64,000 nt of DNA, taken from positions 199,501 through 263,500 of the forward strand of contig CAJNDS010002531.1 in NCBI GenBank assembly GCA_905221605.1. The letters run 5' to 3'. Shown here piece after piece: positions 1 to 11,712 of this stretch (its first letter is position 1; each line of letters opens with the position of its first letter). The DNA comes from Symbiodinium natans. Taxonomy: Eukaryota > Sar > Dinophyceae > Suessiales > Symbiodiniaceae. Under the pieces are notes generated by a model. It was not told the origin of the DNA and did no database searches. It saw only the letters and a program-made list of their open reading frames with translations. The translations under genes and the position numbers were made by a program.

Positions 1-206
1 CGGGGGTTCGTCTCCCCCCTTGAAACGACGATGCGCGTCAGAACACTCAAAATATAAAATATTCTTCCTTGTAAGGGTACTATAGGGATTATTATCTATC
101 TTTTTTTGGGGGCTCTTAAAGCCCGAAACCCTAAACCGTAGTCAAACAACAGGACAGAAATGTAATGACACCCTTCTCCTTTATAACTCCTGGCCTTCTC
201 TCGGCC

Positions 207-352
207 TACTTGGACGTTCATGGTACTTACTAACCAAACTGACTATACGAATAACCCACTTATCAGCCCCTTAAGTGCCCTAATATGGGTAGAAGTACCT
301 GTATAAGTACAGTTACAACTGGCTAATAAGTACCATGAACCTCCAGGTAGCA
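207..352. mobile_element. Family J inverted-repeat element (MITE-like)
   Basis: Imperfect terminal inverted repeats: the left end reads CTTGGACGTTCATGGTACTT and the right end is its near reverse complement (AAGTACCATGAACCTCC). Related copies lie at 1739-1801 and 30022-30140. No ORF inside. Confidence 0.6.
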
Positions 353-430
353 ACCCAGAACCCCCAGAACCCCCCCCCCTCCCCCCTGTCTCCGAATCTT
401 TTGCATCCTTGGGGACGAAATAAACCCTAA

Positions 431-578
431 AATCGGAGTCATCTACCCTATACTACTAAAATCCCTATGAAGGTATATGAACCCTAAACCCTAAACCCTT
501 ATAAACCCTAGCCCTAAACCCGAGAATTGGGGTCATCTACCCTATACTACTATACCCCCGATTAAGGTACATGAACCC
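431..578. mobile_element. Two adjacent family C inverted-repeat elements
   Basis: Copies at about 431-483 and 524-578 share CATCTACCCTATACTACTA and end with AAGGTA(T/C)ATGAACCC. They are separated by CCCTAAA units. Further copies in the other orientation are at about 22413-22473 and 53942-54000. Confidence 0.55.
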
Positions 579-799
579 TTATATAACCCTTTTAGGGCTC
601 ATTTGGTCCACCAGGATAATTAATTTCTAGACTGCCAGGATGAAACGCCAGAAACCCAAAACCCCTAAACCCTGAACCCTAAACCCTAAACCCTTAACCC
701 TAAACCCTAAACCCTAGCCCTAAACCCTGAACCCCCCCCCCCCCCCCCCAAAAAAAAAAAAAAAAACAAAAAACAAACAAACAACAAACAAGCTTGCAG

Positions 800-3700
800 G
801 TGAACCAGAGGCTGTCGAAAGGCAACATTGCGCTCGCCGTGATTTTGGAGGTCCTGGTCGACTGTTGGCCTTGGGGTTAGGGTTTTCGGGTTAAAGCGTC
901 AAGGGTGCCCAGACCCCTGGGAGGATCCTAAAAAAAAGACCCCCGAATAGTACCCTATACTAGTAATGGGTTATTCTTAGGAACCCTTAAGGGGATCTAC
1001 TTTTTGGATCCTCCCAGGGGTCTGGGTGTAGGGTTTGCGTCAGGTTTTTGAGTTTACGGCTGGGGTAGGGCGAGGGGGGGTACCATGGGGGCGAGGGTTA
1101 CTGGCACGCGACACGGCACCATGTATACCTTCTAAGGGTTGAAAAAGGGTACCCTGATTTCCTCATTCTCCAAACTTAGAACCACACCCTAAACCCTAAA
1201 CCCTAAACCCTAAACCCTAAACCCTAAACCCTAAACCCTAAACCCTAAACCCTAAACCTAGGTCAGCAAGTGGTAAGTGTGTTTAAGTTTGCATTACTGG
1301 CCTCCGGCGTGCTGAATTTCGGGTTGTAGTTTTATGTCTTTCAAGGGTTCAGGGTTTAGGGTTTAGGGTTTAGAGTTTAGGGTTGTTTCTGCTGTAGGGG
1401 GGCTATGTGTCTGCCCGCGCCTGCCAGGACAAGCACATGAAGTGCCTTGGCAGCAAAGTTGGGGGAAGAGTACTGTTCTACTCCTGTTGACTGGTTTAGG
1501 GATGATTTAAGGGGTATCAGGAGGGACCCCTAGAAGGGAACCTTAATCTTATTTAATGGCTACCGCCAGTGCCGCCGACCCCAGATCCAAGAGAGTCCGA
1601 CTGACGTCGTTGCGGCGAAGATCTCGCAGGCCGGGGGGGAAGGGTTTAGGGTTTAGGGTTGAGGGTTTAGGGTTAAGGGGTGGCAACAGCTTCAACAGTT
1701 TGCGGTGGCGGCTGCACTAAGATGCAGTCCTTCTCCAGATACTTGGAGGTTCAGGGTACTTACTAACTCAAGTAGAATTGTACTTATAACCCAAGTATAT
1801 GATGGAGCCATGGGAGCATGAGGCCAGTGGGGGTATGAGGGCGTGGAGCCAGGCGGGTCATGGTGCATGAGCGGGAGTGGGCGTATGAACCCATGAGACG
1901 AGGTGAGGCCCCACGGCTGATGGAGACATGGGGGGGGGGGGCATGGTGGGCCATAGGGGGGGGCGGAGAGGGCGGGAGGAGCGGAGGGGAAACACTGGAG
2001 CCCTTCAAATTCAGCTTTGAATGGAGCCATGAGAGCATGAGGCCAGAGCCATGGAGGCCATGGGGTCATGGGGGTATGAGTGCGTGGAGTTATGGGGGTC
2101 ATGGTGCATGAGCGGGAGTGGGCGTATGAATATGAGACGCTGATGGGGACATTGGGGGGGGCATGGTGAGCCATAGGGGGGGGGGGGGGGAGCCTTAAGG
2201 CACGGCGCCGTAGGTCAAAGGGGGCCATGGGTCGGAGCGGGCGGAGCCATAGGGGGGGGGGGGGGGAAAAGGCAGAGGGAGCGGGTGGGCAGGATTGGGC
2301 AGGATTGGAGCCCTTCAGCTTTGGATGGAGCCATGGGAGCATGAGGCCAGTGCCATGGAGGCCATGGGGTCATGGGAATATGAGGGCGTGGAGCCATGGG
2401 GGTCATGGTGCATGAGCGGGAGTGGGCGTATGAACCCATGAGACGACTGATGGCGACATGGGGGGGGGCATGGTGAGCCATGGGGGGGGGGGGGGGGAGT
2501 GGAGCCTTTAAGGCACGGCGCCGTAGGTCAAAGGGAGGGCCATGGGCGGAAGGAGCGGAGCGGGTGGGCCGGCACTGGAGCCCTTCAAATTCAGCTTTGG
2601 ATGGAGCCATGGGAGCATGGAGTGGGCGTTGGGCGTTGAACCCATGGGACATGGGGGGGGGGGAGTGGGAGGCCAGTGCCATGGAGGCCATGGGGTGACG
2701 GGGGTGTGAGGGCGTGGAGCCATTGGGGGTCATGGTGCATGAGCGGGAGTGGGCGTATGAACCCATGAGACGAGGCGGGCTGATGGGACGTGGGGGGGGG
2801 CATGGTGGGCCATAGGGGGGGCACGGCGCCGTAGGCGCCATGGGTCGGAGCAGGCGGAGCTATGGGGGGAGGGCGGAAAAGGCGGAGGGAGCCATAGAGG
2901 GGGGGCCTCACGGCTGATGGGGACATGGGGGGGGGGGGGGCATGGTGGGCCATAGGGGGGGGGGGGGGGGGGAGTGGAGCCTTTAAGGCACGGCGCCGTG
3001 GGGTTCGAGCGGGCGGAGCCATAGAGGGGGGGGGGGGGGGGCGAAAGCACGGCGCCGTGGGGCCATGGAAGCGCAGGAGATATGGGTCTTCACTGACGCC
3101 GCCCCGCTGCCGCTGGGGTCGGCGGATTCCCCTATACAACCCCAATATCTACCTCATACGGTCCCTATAAACCTCAGAAGCCGCTAAATAACCCCTAAGA
3201 AACCCCTAAGGTCCCTTTCCGGGTGCTTCCCTTAGTCCCTTGAGTCATGACACCCCACGCCCGATACTCTCGTCACACCCTAAACCCCTAAACCCTAAAC
3301 CCTAAACCCGAAACCCTAAACCCTAAACCCTAAAAACCCTAAACCCCAAACCCGAAAGTGGCAGAGCCTGGTTACAACGGGCGCGCGTGCTGAGGACGCG
3401 GCATGGCGTGGGACACCAGCTTTGCGTCCATACCTCAGCTGCAACAGGAGGAAGGATGCCCTACACCCTCAACCCTAAACCCTAAACCCTAAACCCTAGT
3501 TCGAATTAACCCCTAAACCCGAAACCCGGTCGATGAAAACTGGTGGGTCTCCAGTCTTGAGTAACAGACCAGGGTGCCAAAAGGGCCCTGATTTAGGTCA
3601 ACTCCATGTCGCAATTGTAAGTGTGCGGTGCCGAAGCGGGTGTGCTAGTCATCAAAGCGGCTTTCTTCAGCTAGGCTGGACATGTGCTATTTGCAAAACT

Positions 3701-6700
3701 GCTTGCAAAGTTATCGTTTGCGTGGGTTCTTTGTCTGTAGCAGTTCTGGGACAACTCCTCGCACTCTAGGATGTTGGGAGCCGGAGGGGAAACGGCTGAT
3801 ATGACTGACTGCTGTTGCCCTCGACGCAGAGGTAGTATAACAGTAGATGACACCAGAAGCCATGGTAGCTGAATGAGTACACTTTCCCCTATGCCCTAAA
3901 CCCTAAAACCCTAATCCCTGAACCCTAAACCAGGCCAGTGTAAACTTTGTTAGGGCTTAGGAGCTCGACAACGAAGAAACGATGGGAGAAGACACAACAC
4001 AATAGAAGGGGAACGCCTATGGAACCCTTATCTACCCTGCAAAACCCAAGGGCCCATACTTCCGAACCCTTTCAAGGAGGGCGAGGGACCATGTTCAGGG
4101 ACCCTGTAGCCCTAAACCCTAAACCCTAAACCCTAAACCCTAAACCCTAAACCCCGAAGGTCGTGAATACACACATCCTGTGCGACCCTGCAGCGGCAGA
4201 CGTGAAGCTGTGGCAGTCTCATCTTCTGATCAAGGCCAAGCCCCCCCCCCCCCCCCCCCCCAAAGAAGTTTTAGGGTTCAGGGTTCAGGGTTCAGGGTTT
4301 AGGGTTTAGGGTTTAGGGTTTAGGGTGTTACTTGGATGAGGGTACCTATAAACGAAATTACAACTGTGCTTCGAAGCCCCCTAAGCCCCCAAGTCCTCTA
4401 AGTACCCTAAGTAGGTTTTCAGGTTGTCTTCTAGAGTGTTTCGGCTGTAGGTTGGGATGTTTCCCTTCTTGTAGCACCTCCTTCATCGGGATTATAGTAG
4501 GGGTACGATAATCCCTATTAAGGACTGCTAGTGTTAACGTCGATTTGGCTGGGCTATTCAGGACACGGTGACTGTTTGTGGGGTGCGCGGTGGGACCCTC
4601 GAACCCTAAACCCTCAACCCTAAACCCTAAACCCTAAACCCTAAACCGGGTGTCGTAAGAAAATTTCGTGCGGTGCGAGTGCCATCCTGGAAGCCCCGAA
4701 ATGCGAACATCGTAAGCGCTGACTTCATGCTGACTTCATGATATGTCCCGCAACGCCTGAAGCCTAAATTCTCAACCCGCAACCCTCAACACCTCAACCC
4801 TCATTAAGTATGAACCCTAAGCACTAAACCCTCAACCCTCAACCTTCAACCCTAAACCCTAAACCCCAAACCCTAAACCCTAAACCACCCTCAGCCCTAA
4901 ACCCTATAAATGTTTGACCCACCGATCCTGGGGTTGGCTTTTAGGGTTTCGGGCGTAGGGCCTCAACCCTAAAACCCTTAAAAACCCTTGAGCCCTTAAG
5001 CCCTTAAACCCAAAGCCCTCAACCCTCAACCCTAGACTGGGTTAGGACTCAGCAGTGCTCTGACATGTCGGGACTCAAGGCAGCTAGGGCGCACAACGCG
5101 GAACAAAACCCCATCACCCCTAGTTGAATGAGCCCATCCGCATTTCTTTCCGAAGCCCTATAACCCCCAAACCCCAAACCCCAAACTCCAAACCCCAAAC
5201 CCCAAACCCCAAACCCCAAACCCCAAACCCCAAACCCCAAACCCTAAACCCTAAACCCTAAACCCTAAACCCCAAACCCTAAACCCTAAACCCTAAACCC
5301 TAAACCCCGTTTTTCTTGCGCGCAGTCCATCAGAGACACGACGCGAGGGAATATCCCCACTCTGGTTTGCGGCCCCTTGGACTGCTGGTGCCTCCGGGCT
5401 TTCGGGTTTTGGGGCTTGGCGTGGTTACCCTAAACCCTAAACCCTAAACCCTAAACCCTAAACCCTAAACCCTAAACTCCTTAAACCCCAAACCCTAAAC
5501 CATCAACCCCTGACCCTAAGTCAGAGCCTACTTTTGGTTTGTAGGGAATGGAAGAACCTTGGGCTTATGGCTGCAAGATTCTTCTGCGACAGTGAGGCCG
5601 AGCGGCAACAAGGGCCCCCCCACCCCTTGGCAACCCTCAACCCCCAAACCCTACACCCTAAACCCTAAATCCCCCACCCCCCCCTGCCCCCCCTTGTGTG
5701 AAAGCTGAGGCGATTTTAACTCAACGCCCGACTCTGCCGTGTACGAGTATTTCCGACGGGGGCAGGCGGGTCATTTTGTTTGTTTCGAACTTCATAGGGG
5801 TTTAGGGGTCCAACTCTCAAACCCTAAACCCTAAACCCGTTGAGGGTCCCCTAAACCCTAAACCCTAAAGATGGGACGTCAAGTGCTATCCTCCAAGGAG
5901 CTTGTTTCACCTTTCCTCGCTCCCTGGTGTTCTTGTCAAATGTGCTGCGCCCGACTGCTTGACGCAAGGCTACCCTTCAACGAAACCTAGACGCCCAATC
6001 TGGAAACCCTACACCCCTGAAACCCTTCGAAAGTGCCAAATGCTGAGATGCAGGAGTTCTTGCCACTCCATCTAGACATGATGTGCCGAAGCTACAACGA
6101 ATGACCACTGGCTGGTTTTTAGAAGGGAATGAGGGAATGAGGTACCTTATATCCCCCTAAACCCTAAACCCTAAACCCTAAACCGTAAACCCTAAACCCT
6201 AAACCCTAAACCCTAAACCCTACATAAACCCCAAACCCTTTAAGGGATTCTATAGGGACTCCCCCATTCCCTACTAAGAACCAGAGTAAACCAAGCAGGT
6301 GCGGCCCGACCACGAGGACCTAAAGAAGGACCCCTGCGGCCTCATCAGGCGCCGGAACACGCCTTCGGAGTGGGTTTAGGGTTTAGGGTTTAGGGTTTAG
6401 GGTTTAGGGCTTAGGGCTTAGGGCTTAGGGCTTAGGGCTTAGGGCTTAGGGCTTAGGGTTTAGGGTTTAGGGTTTAGAGTCTGAAGTTTGTAGAATGCCT
6501 TGCTCAGGCACATGGAGGGCTGTTGTGGTGATGTAGGTTTGTGCATCTTACATACGCATATACATTTTTTATTTCTATTCTGATTTATTTGTTCATTTCT
6601 CTATTTTTTTATTTATGTATTTATTTATCTACTTATTTTTATAGCCATTGGTATATACTTGCATAGCATAGCATAACATATTTGCTCCTGCTGTGGTTTC

Positions 6701-7349
6701 CGTCGTGAAGTCGTCCCCCCATGCCCTGCAGGCAGCTCACCTTGCAGCACAACTTTCAGATGGCCACCGCCTACGAGACCTGCACGTGCAAGGAGGTCTG
6801 CAGCGGACGGCGAAGTCAGCAGGGTCTACGGTTTAGGGTTTATGGTTTAGGGTTTAGGGTGGTGTTCTATCTGCAGGGTGCCCCGCAATCACCCCGAACT
6901 GAAGCCTGAGCCTAAGCTCCAAAGGCCTCACTCCTGAAATCCCGAAACCCAAGACCCTGTCTAGACACTTGAGGGGGTGGACCTGCCTATTGAAGGTACT
7001 CCGCCTCGTAGATCGGCTGAGGCTACAGGTATCTCGAGCGTCGAAACTCGGGGTTTTTCTGCGACCCAACATTCCTGGAAACGAAGCGAAGACCCGGAAC
7101 TCTGAACCCCAACAAGTTTAGGGTTGAAGGGTTTAGGGTTTAGGGTTTAGGGTTTAGGGTTTAGGGTTTAGGGTTTAGGGTTTAGGGTTGGGAATTTCGG
7201 GAACCCTAAGCCCTAAAGCCTAAACCCTCCCCGAATGCAAAGTGCAGTGTGTCTCAGGCCACCTTCACCAACTACACCGAGGATTTCAAGGGGACCTTGG
7301 ACTACATCTGGCGCCTCGCTAGTCTCTACTGCTTTGTTTTTTCCATTTT

Positions 7350-7380
<31 letters not shown>

Positions 7381-8480
7381 GTTGAAAAAATCGGTTTTAG
7401 GGTTTAGGGGGGCTGAGGGGCGCGGGCCAAGAGAAGCCGACGCCATATAAATAAATAAATATATATATATATATATGTATATACACAGAAGCAAACAATC
7501 TCCACGGCTACAAGATGTCAGGTTTTTTGGGGTTGTCATGCAAAGGGAGACGAAGTGTGCGCCGAATGGCTGAGCGTCCGGACTTCTCTGCCTGTGATGC
7601 TCAGAGACTTCTGAAGGATGCGGGGTGTCAGGGGTCCAGCCCTAAAACTTAAACCCTAAACCCTAAGCCCTAAACCCTAAACCCTAAACCCACGAATCCA
7701 ACCCAGGTTCTCGCCAGAGAACATCTCCGTGCTGGCGATCTCGCAGGTGGACGATGAAGCAGAGCTGTCCAAGGCAAGTTTAGGGTTTAGGGTTGGTTTT
7801 GTGTGCACCTCAGCGAGCCCGGGTTCAAAAGGGTTTTGTGTGCTGAGTTTGCGGGACTCTTGGCAGTATTCTGTCTTAAAGTGTGCATTGGATGGGCGAT
7901 TTCGGTGGGTCTTTCGTTCCGTTCTCACCATATTATTATTGCGTGCTTCGTTCATGTATTCACTCATTACCAAATATTGTACTCTCTTTCACCTTGGAAA
8001 CACACGATTAATGCGGTTATCACTGGTGAGCCGGGGAAATAGGGTCTTTTAAGGGGGACACAGGGCTTATTATGAGGTTAATCGTGCGCTCTCGGTGGGT
8101 TAAAGAGATTATATATTATTTAACATGATGACGGGCGGTCCGGCGAGGTCCTCAGTCCGGCTGCAAAAAACAAGACAGGGTTCCGGGTTGCAGTTTATCC
8201 TTATCCTAGGTGGCCACCTAAACTCTGCCAACAACTTCGAAGCTCGCTCTTGCGGGGGTGGAGCTTAGGGTTTAGGGTTTAGGGTTTAGGGTTTAGGGTT
8301 TAGGGTTTAGGGTTTAGGGTTTAGGGTTTAGGGTTTAGGGTTTAGGGTGGCTGTGGGGGGTTCATTCAGGCCATGTCAACACGCAACACGCAGGAGACTG
8401 CGCTGCCCTCCAGCACGAGGCCCTCCGACCACGTATCGCTGGTGGCCACCTTCATGCCTCTCGCAAGAAAAGAAGCCTAG
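800..8480 (+). CDS. CCR4: CCR4-type poly(A) deadenylase (EEP family), 3' portion, 11 exons
   Basis: Predicted Mg-dependent 3'-5' exonuclease that shortens mRNA poly(A) tails, as in CCR4-NOT. Exons: 800-850, 3077-3117, 3395-3425, 4160-4234, 5326-5371, 5710-5765, 6299-6348, 6732-6795, 7258-7310, 7707-7773, 8394-8480. Every junction keeps phase (621 nt, 206 residues plus TAG). Conserved blocks in family order: KGNIALAVILE, VVNTHILCDP then DVKLWQ, IPTLVCGDFNSTPDSAVYEY (catalytic Asp and Asn in DFN), DHEDLKKDPCG, FTNYTEDFKGTLDYIW, RPSDHVSLVATF (catalytic SDH). The GDFN glycine is completed across a GC-AG intron. Donors are GC at 4235, 5372, 5766, 6349, 7311 and 7774, and GT at 851, 3118, 3426 and 6796. 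The N-terminal half lies upstream of the window. Exons 3077 and 3395 are the least certain. Nocturnin or Angel paralogues share these motifs, but DVKLWQ favours CCR4. Confidence 0.85.
908..1025. mobile_element. Family D inverted-repeat element
   Basis: Ends are CCCAGACCCCTGGGAGGATC and its reverse complement. The same termini and length recur at 23021-23137 in the opposite orientation. No ORF inside. Confidence 0.7.
1186..1258 (-). repeat. Interstitial telomere-type array (CCCTAAA)n
   Basis: About ten perfect CCCTAAA heptamers on the + strand, in the intron between deadenylase exons 800-850 and 3077-3117. Confidence 0.9.
1739..1801. mobile_element. Partial family J element
   Basis: ACTTGGAGGTTCAGGGTACTT matches the left end of the element at 207-352 (first 20 bases compared). 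The right side runs straight into the G-rich minisatellite. Confidence 0.45.
1800..3070. repeat. G-rich minisatellite, unit about 270-310 bp
   Basis: Four to five diverged copies of a unit marked by CCCTTCAAATTCAGCTTTG (2001, 2311, 2581) and CATGGTGCATGAGCGGGAGT (about 1858, 2098, 2403, 2729). The units contain many GGAGCCATGG boxes and G-runs of 8-18. Long open frames here on both strands are low-complexity artefacts. The block ends just before the acceptor of deadenylase exon 3077-3117. Confidence 0.8.
4020..4110. mobile_element. Family N element, part (uninterrupted form)
   Basis: Shares CCCTTAT, CCCATAC and GGGACCATG blocks in the same order as 39732-39930. This copy lacks the CCCTAAA insertion seen there, but runs into a CCCTAAA array at its right end (about 4108-4153). 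Confidence 0.4.
4452..4690. mobile_element. Degenerate family A element fused to family I-like sequence with CCCTAAA insertion
   Basis: From 4452, TTGGGATGTT and later AATCCCTATTAAGGACTG match family A. From about 4535, sequence resembling the element at 39364-39675 (TATTCAGGAC, TGACTGTTTGTGGGGT, CGTAAGAAAATT) follows, but a CCCTAAA tract of about 45 bp splits it at about 4600-4646. Confidence 0.45.
5160..5305 (-). repeat. Telomere-like array with CCCCAAA and CCCTAAA variants
   Basis: A run of about ten CCCCAAA heptamers precedes CCCTAAA heptamers. The exon at 5326 begins about 20 nt after the array. Confidence 0.85.
6119..6288. mobile_element. Family L inverted-repeat element with internal telomere-type insertion
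   Basis: Left end TTTTTAGAAGGGAATGAGG; right end CCCATTCCCTACTAAGAAC. A CCCTAAA array at about 6158-6231 occupies the middle. The right end lies 10 nt before the acceptor of deadenylase exon 6299-6348. Related termini occur at about 13140-13305 and 59410-59470. Confidence 0.5.
6376..6478 (+). repeat. TTTAGGG array with an internal block of CTTAGGG variants
   Basis: Perfect TTTAGGG units flank a contiguous run of about seven CTTAGGG units. Adjacent copies of the same variant point to local tandem spread of a variant unit. Confidence 0.85.
7347..7381 (+). repeat. T-run followed by G-run
   Basis: About 14 T then about 22 G in the intron between deadenylase exons 7258-7310 and 7707-7773. It is a likely assembly and polymerase slippage site. 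Confidence 0.8.
8266..8348 (+). repeat. Interstitial TTTAGGG array
   Basis: About eleven near-perfect heptamers, 45 nt upstream of the terminal deadenylase exon (8394-8480). Confidence 0.9.
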
Positions 8481-9137
8481 AAGACCGAACAGACCTACCC
8501 TGGGTTTTGGAGTACTGTACTTTAAATACTTTTTTGGGTTCTGGGTTCCTATTTTAGCTACTTATACCTAAAAAGTATATACTTTTTTTCCAGGGTCTGC
8601 TCAAAAAGGTAGGTACCTGTCCTGCGGAAAAGAACAAACCCTGGACCCCAAACCCGTTTTGGGGGGCAACAGGCCAGGTACCTGGCCTAGGCTTGTCTCG
8701 GATTGCCAAGGATCATGGTGCCATTGCGGCAACAACGCAAACATGCATGTATACACACACACACACCATTTTTCTATTTCCATGCACGTGTCTATGTAAT
8801 TTGTCTATTTCCATGCACGTGTCTATGTATAATATGATTATATGTCTAATATGTCATCATTGCGGGGAGGGGCCCTTGTCGCAGGGTACCCTGGAGGAAT
8901 CGGCTCCCCAGTCTCCCCCCTCAAGCCCTGACAAACAAAAATGCCATCGACCATGAGCCCTGTAAGCCACAAACTGCCCCCAACACCCTAAGCCCCCCCA
9001 AATCCTGAACCCAAAATAGAAGCCTCGAGCCGTAAGAGTGCAGCCGCTTGCATGGCCCTAAACCCCAAGCCCTAAACCCTAAACCCTAAACCCTAAACCC
9101 TAAACCCCCAGAACTCTTCCCGGGTCTCCCGCCCAAG

Positions 9138-9203
9138 GTTCCAGGACATGACGCCGGAGCAGGAGCAGCAGCAGGCCACGCTGAGTCTGCTGGGGTTCAA
9201 GTG
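9138..9203 (+). CDS. Possible small exon, Gln-rich, unassigned
   Basis: After an AAG|G acceptor the frame reads FQDMTPEQEQQQATLSLLGF. It then meets either TGA (9201-9203) or a good GT donor (GTGAGG, two bases earlier). The ATG inside could be a start codon. Function is not recognised. Composition is GC-rich and coding-like, unlike the flanking repeats. Confidence 0.3.
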
Positions 9204-10260
9204 AGGGGTTTATCGGGGTTTAGGGTTTAGGGTTTCGGGTTTAAGGGTTAGGGTTTCTAGGGTTTTGGGATTAGGGTTGGGGCTTGGGGTTTAGGGTTTG
9301 GGGTTTAGGGTTTGGGGTTTGTAGGGTTTAGGGCTTGGGGCTTAGGGTTAAACACGAGTTTCGCCTCTTCAGTGTTCAGGCGTAGGGTTTAGGGGTTTGG
9401 GGTTAGGGTTTATAGTGTTTGTAGAGCTTGTAGGGCTTGGGCTTTCTGGCTTGGGTTTTAAATAGGGTTTAGGGGTTTGTAGAGTTTAAGGCTTGCGGAT
9501 TAGGGTGTGGGGCTTAGGGGTTGTGGGTTGAGGTTCAGGCCTTGGGGTTTATGGTTTAGGGGGTTTGGGGGGGCTTAGGTTTGCGTATGGGGTTTAGGGT
9601 TTATCAGGGCTTGGGGTTCAGGGGTTGATGGGGTTTTGGATTTGGGGTTTTGGGGTTTATGGGGTTTGGGGAAACCCTGAACCCTAAACCCTAAACCCTA
9701 AACCCTAAACAGCCCTAAACCCTAAACCCCAATAGCAGAGCCTTTTGTTCGCCACGCCGTGGACTCTGGAGACTCCGCCTTCTGGTCACTGGACCTCAAA
9801 GGGTTTAGGGTTTAGGGTTTAGGGTTTAGGGTTTAGGGTTTAGGGTTTAGGGTCATAAATCCGTAAACCCCTTACTAACACTCAAACCTAATCGTTCTGT
9901 AAGGTTTCGGGTTGAGGGTTTAGGGCTCAGGGCTTGGGGCTTGGGGTTTGGGGTTTGGGGTTTAGGGTTTAGAGTTTGTCATGCTTGTTGGCCAGCTGAT
10001 AGTGCAGAGCCTGGCTTCAACACAAAAGGGTTCAGGGTTTAACTTTATGTAGGGTTTAGGGTTTATAAGTTTAGGGTTTCGGGTTTAGGGTTTGGGGTTT
10101 AGGGTTGCAACCCCGAATCCTGGAATGCTCCTCAGATGGGCCCGCTCGGCCGCATGATGATAACGACCGGCACTCACGGCCGTCACAGCCGCCTGGCACT
10201 GAACATGAGCGATATTCTGGGTTTAGGGTTTGGGACTTGGGGAGGGTTCGGGGTTTAGAG

Positions 10261-10363
10261 TTGTGATGTTCCCCCTTATACTAACAGTCATGAATACGGA
10301 TTATACTAGGGGGTACTAGAATCCCAATTAAGGAGTTTTAGTATAGGGGGGGGAGCATCCCAA
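10261..10363. mobile_element. Family A inverted-repeat element
   Basis: Ends TTGTGATGTTCCCCCTTATA and GCATCCCAA, with internal complementary CTAACAGTC and AGTTTTAGTATAGG. This is one of nine copies in the window; no ORF. Confidence 0.75.
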
Positions 10364-10939
10364 GAAACATCCGTTAATCATTCATGGAATTCAATCGGCG
10401 ATGGCTCGCGTCTTCGATCTGCCTTGAAGCATTCAACCTTTCAAACGTAGAGCCCTCCAATTATGTGAACGACCGCCGATAAGATTTCATGTTCAGCAAT
10501 GAAGCGCTGGTGTGAGGAATGGCAATTAGCGGCCAATGGGCCACTATGGATTCCAAAAGCGTGGAGGTAGTTTGAGGCGAAAGCCCTTGAAACTTGAAAC
10601 ATAGGGTGCAACAAGGATGCAAGCTGTCACGCCGCGTAGCCCTGAATGTTTAGTTCAGGGTTTAGGGTTTGATCTTCCGGTAAATCTTCCGGAGCCTACT
10701 GCAAAGAAGGTTTTAGGGTTTAGGGTAGACCTTAGGTTATTGATGCCAAGAAGCCCAAGCTTTGCATCACTGGAGGTATGGGACACCACATCGGCCCACA
10801 CTACGGCCATCACGGTCACTGGGCAAACCCTAAACCCTAAACCCTAAACCCTAAACCCTAAACCCTAAACCCTAAACCCCAACTTAAAACACGCATTGGC
10901 AGACCTCTGGCATGAAGTAACCGGGTATGGGATGTGCGG

Positions 10940-11021
10940 GTTTAAAGAGGGGACCCCGAATATAGACCCCCAAATAGTAGGATCCCTTTTTTCATAAGGA
11001 CCCCAACAAGGCACCCCTAAC
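10940..11021. mobile_element. Family F element
   Basis: Matches the reverse complement of 55485-55581 through CAAATAGTAGGATCCC and CCCCGAATATAGACCCC. Another copy is at 54251-54330. CCCTAAA repeats abut the right end. Confidence 0.55.
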
Positions 11022-11230
11022 TAAACCCTAAACCCTAAACCCTCAACCCTCAACCCTCAACCCTAAACCCTAAACCCTAAACCCTACAATATCGCAACCT
11101 GCCCAAGTGAACCCCCCCGCGTGGACTATAGGGCTGAGGGGTTGAAGGGGTAGTGGAGTTGACGGCGGAGACTTCGGCAGTAAGAACTTCACCAGAACCA
11201 ACGCCTCGTCTGATGTAGACCCTGCACGCA

Positions 11231-11322
11231 GGGTTTAGGGTTTAGGGTTTAGGGTTTAGGGTTTAGGGTTTAGGGTTTAGGGTTTAGGGTTTAGGGTTTA
11301 GGGTTTAGGGTTTAGGGTTTAG
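11231..11322 (+). repeat. Interstitial TTTAGGG array
   Basis: About thirteen perfect heptamers. Confidence 0.9.
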
Positions 11323-11712
11323 CCCTGAAAACCTAAACCCCACTTGGAGGATCGGGGCACTTCGTAAGTAGGGAAGTACCCCTAAACCCTAAACCCGAAA
11401 CCCTAAACCCTAAACCTACAAGCGGCCTTTGGGGGCTGAAGTGCTGAGAAGTTGAGCGTTTTGGGGGTTGGGGGTGGGGGGGCGTACTAGGGTTCAGCTC
11501 AAGAAAGACCCCAACAAACAACCCTGTGAACAACTTGTTGCACAGCTATAAACCCCATGTGCAGCTCAAAAAATACCCCCCAAAATCCAAAACCCAGAGC
11601 CCAAAACCCCAAACCCCCCAACCTCTAAACCCCTAAACCCTAAACCCCCGACCCAAAACCCAAGACCCTGGCCCTAAACCCAAACCCCAAACCCTAAACC
11701 CTAATTAAACCC

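Larger units (their letters stand above)
1..799. other. intron-like repeat DNA upstream of first visible deadenylase exon
   Basis: No coding signal seen. It holds scattered CCCTAAA units (about 480-520 and 660-730), one family J and two family C inverted-repeat elements, and a C-run followed by an A-run at about 732-766, close to the acceptor at 798-799. Confidence 0.6.

Noticed and set aside
1692-3170. Open frames of 180-216 codons rich in Pro/His/Gly
   Set aside because: They follow the G-rich minisatellite on both strands and do not keep frame between units.
6721-6909. 62-codon ORF starting at ATG 6721 as a separate gene
   Set aside because: Its 6732-6795 part is an internal exon of the deadenylase in the same frame; the rest reads into TTTAGGG repeats.
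7441-7480. TATA-box promoter from the AT repeat
   Set aside because: It lies inside a deadenylase intron and is a simple (TA)n run; dinoflagellate promoters are not known to depend on it.
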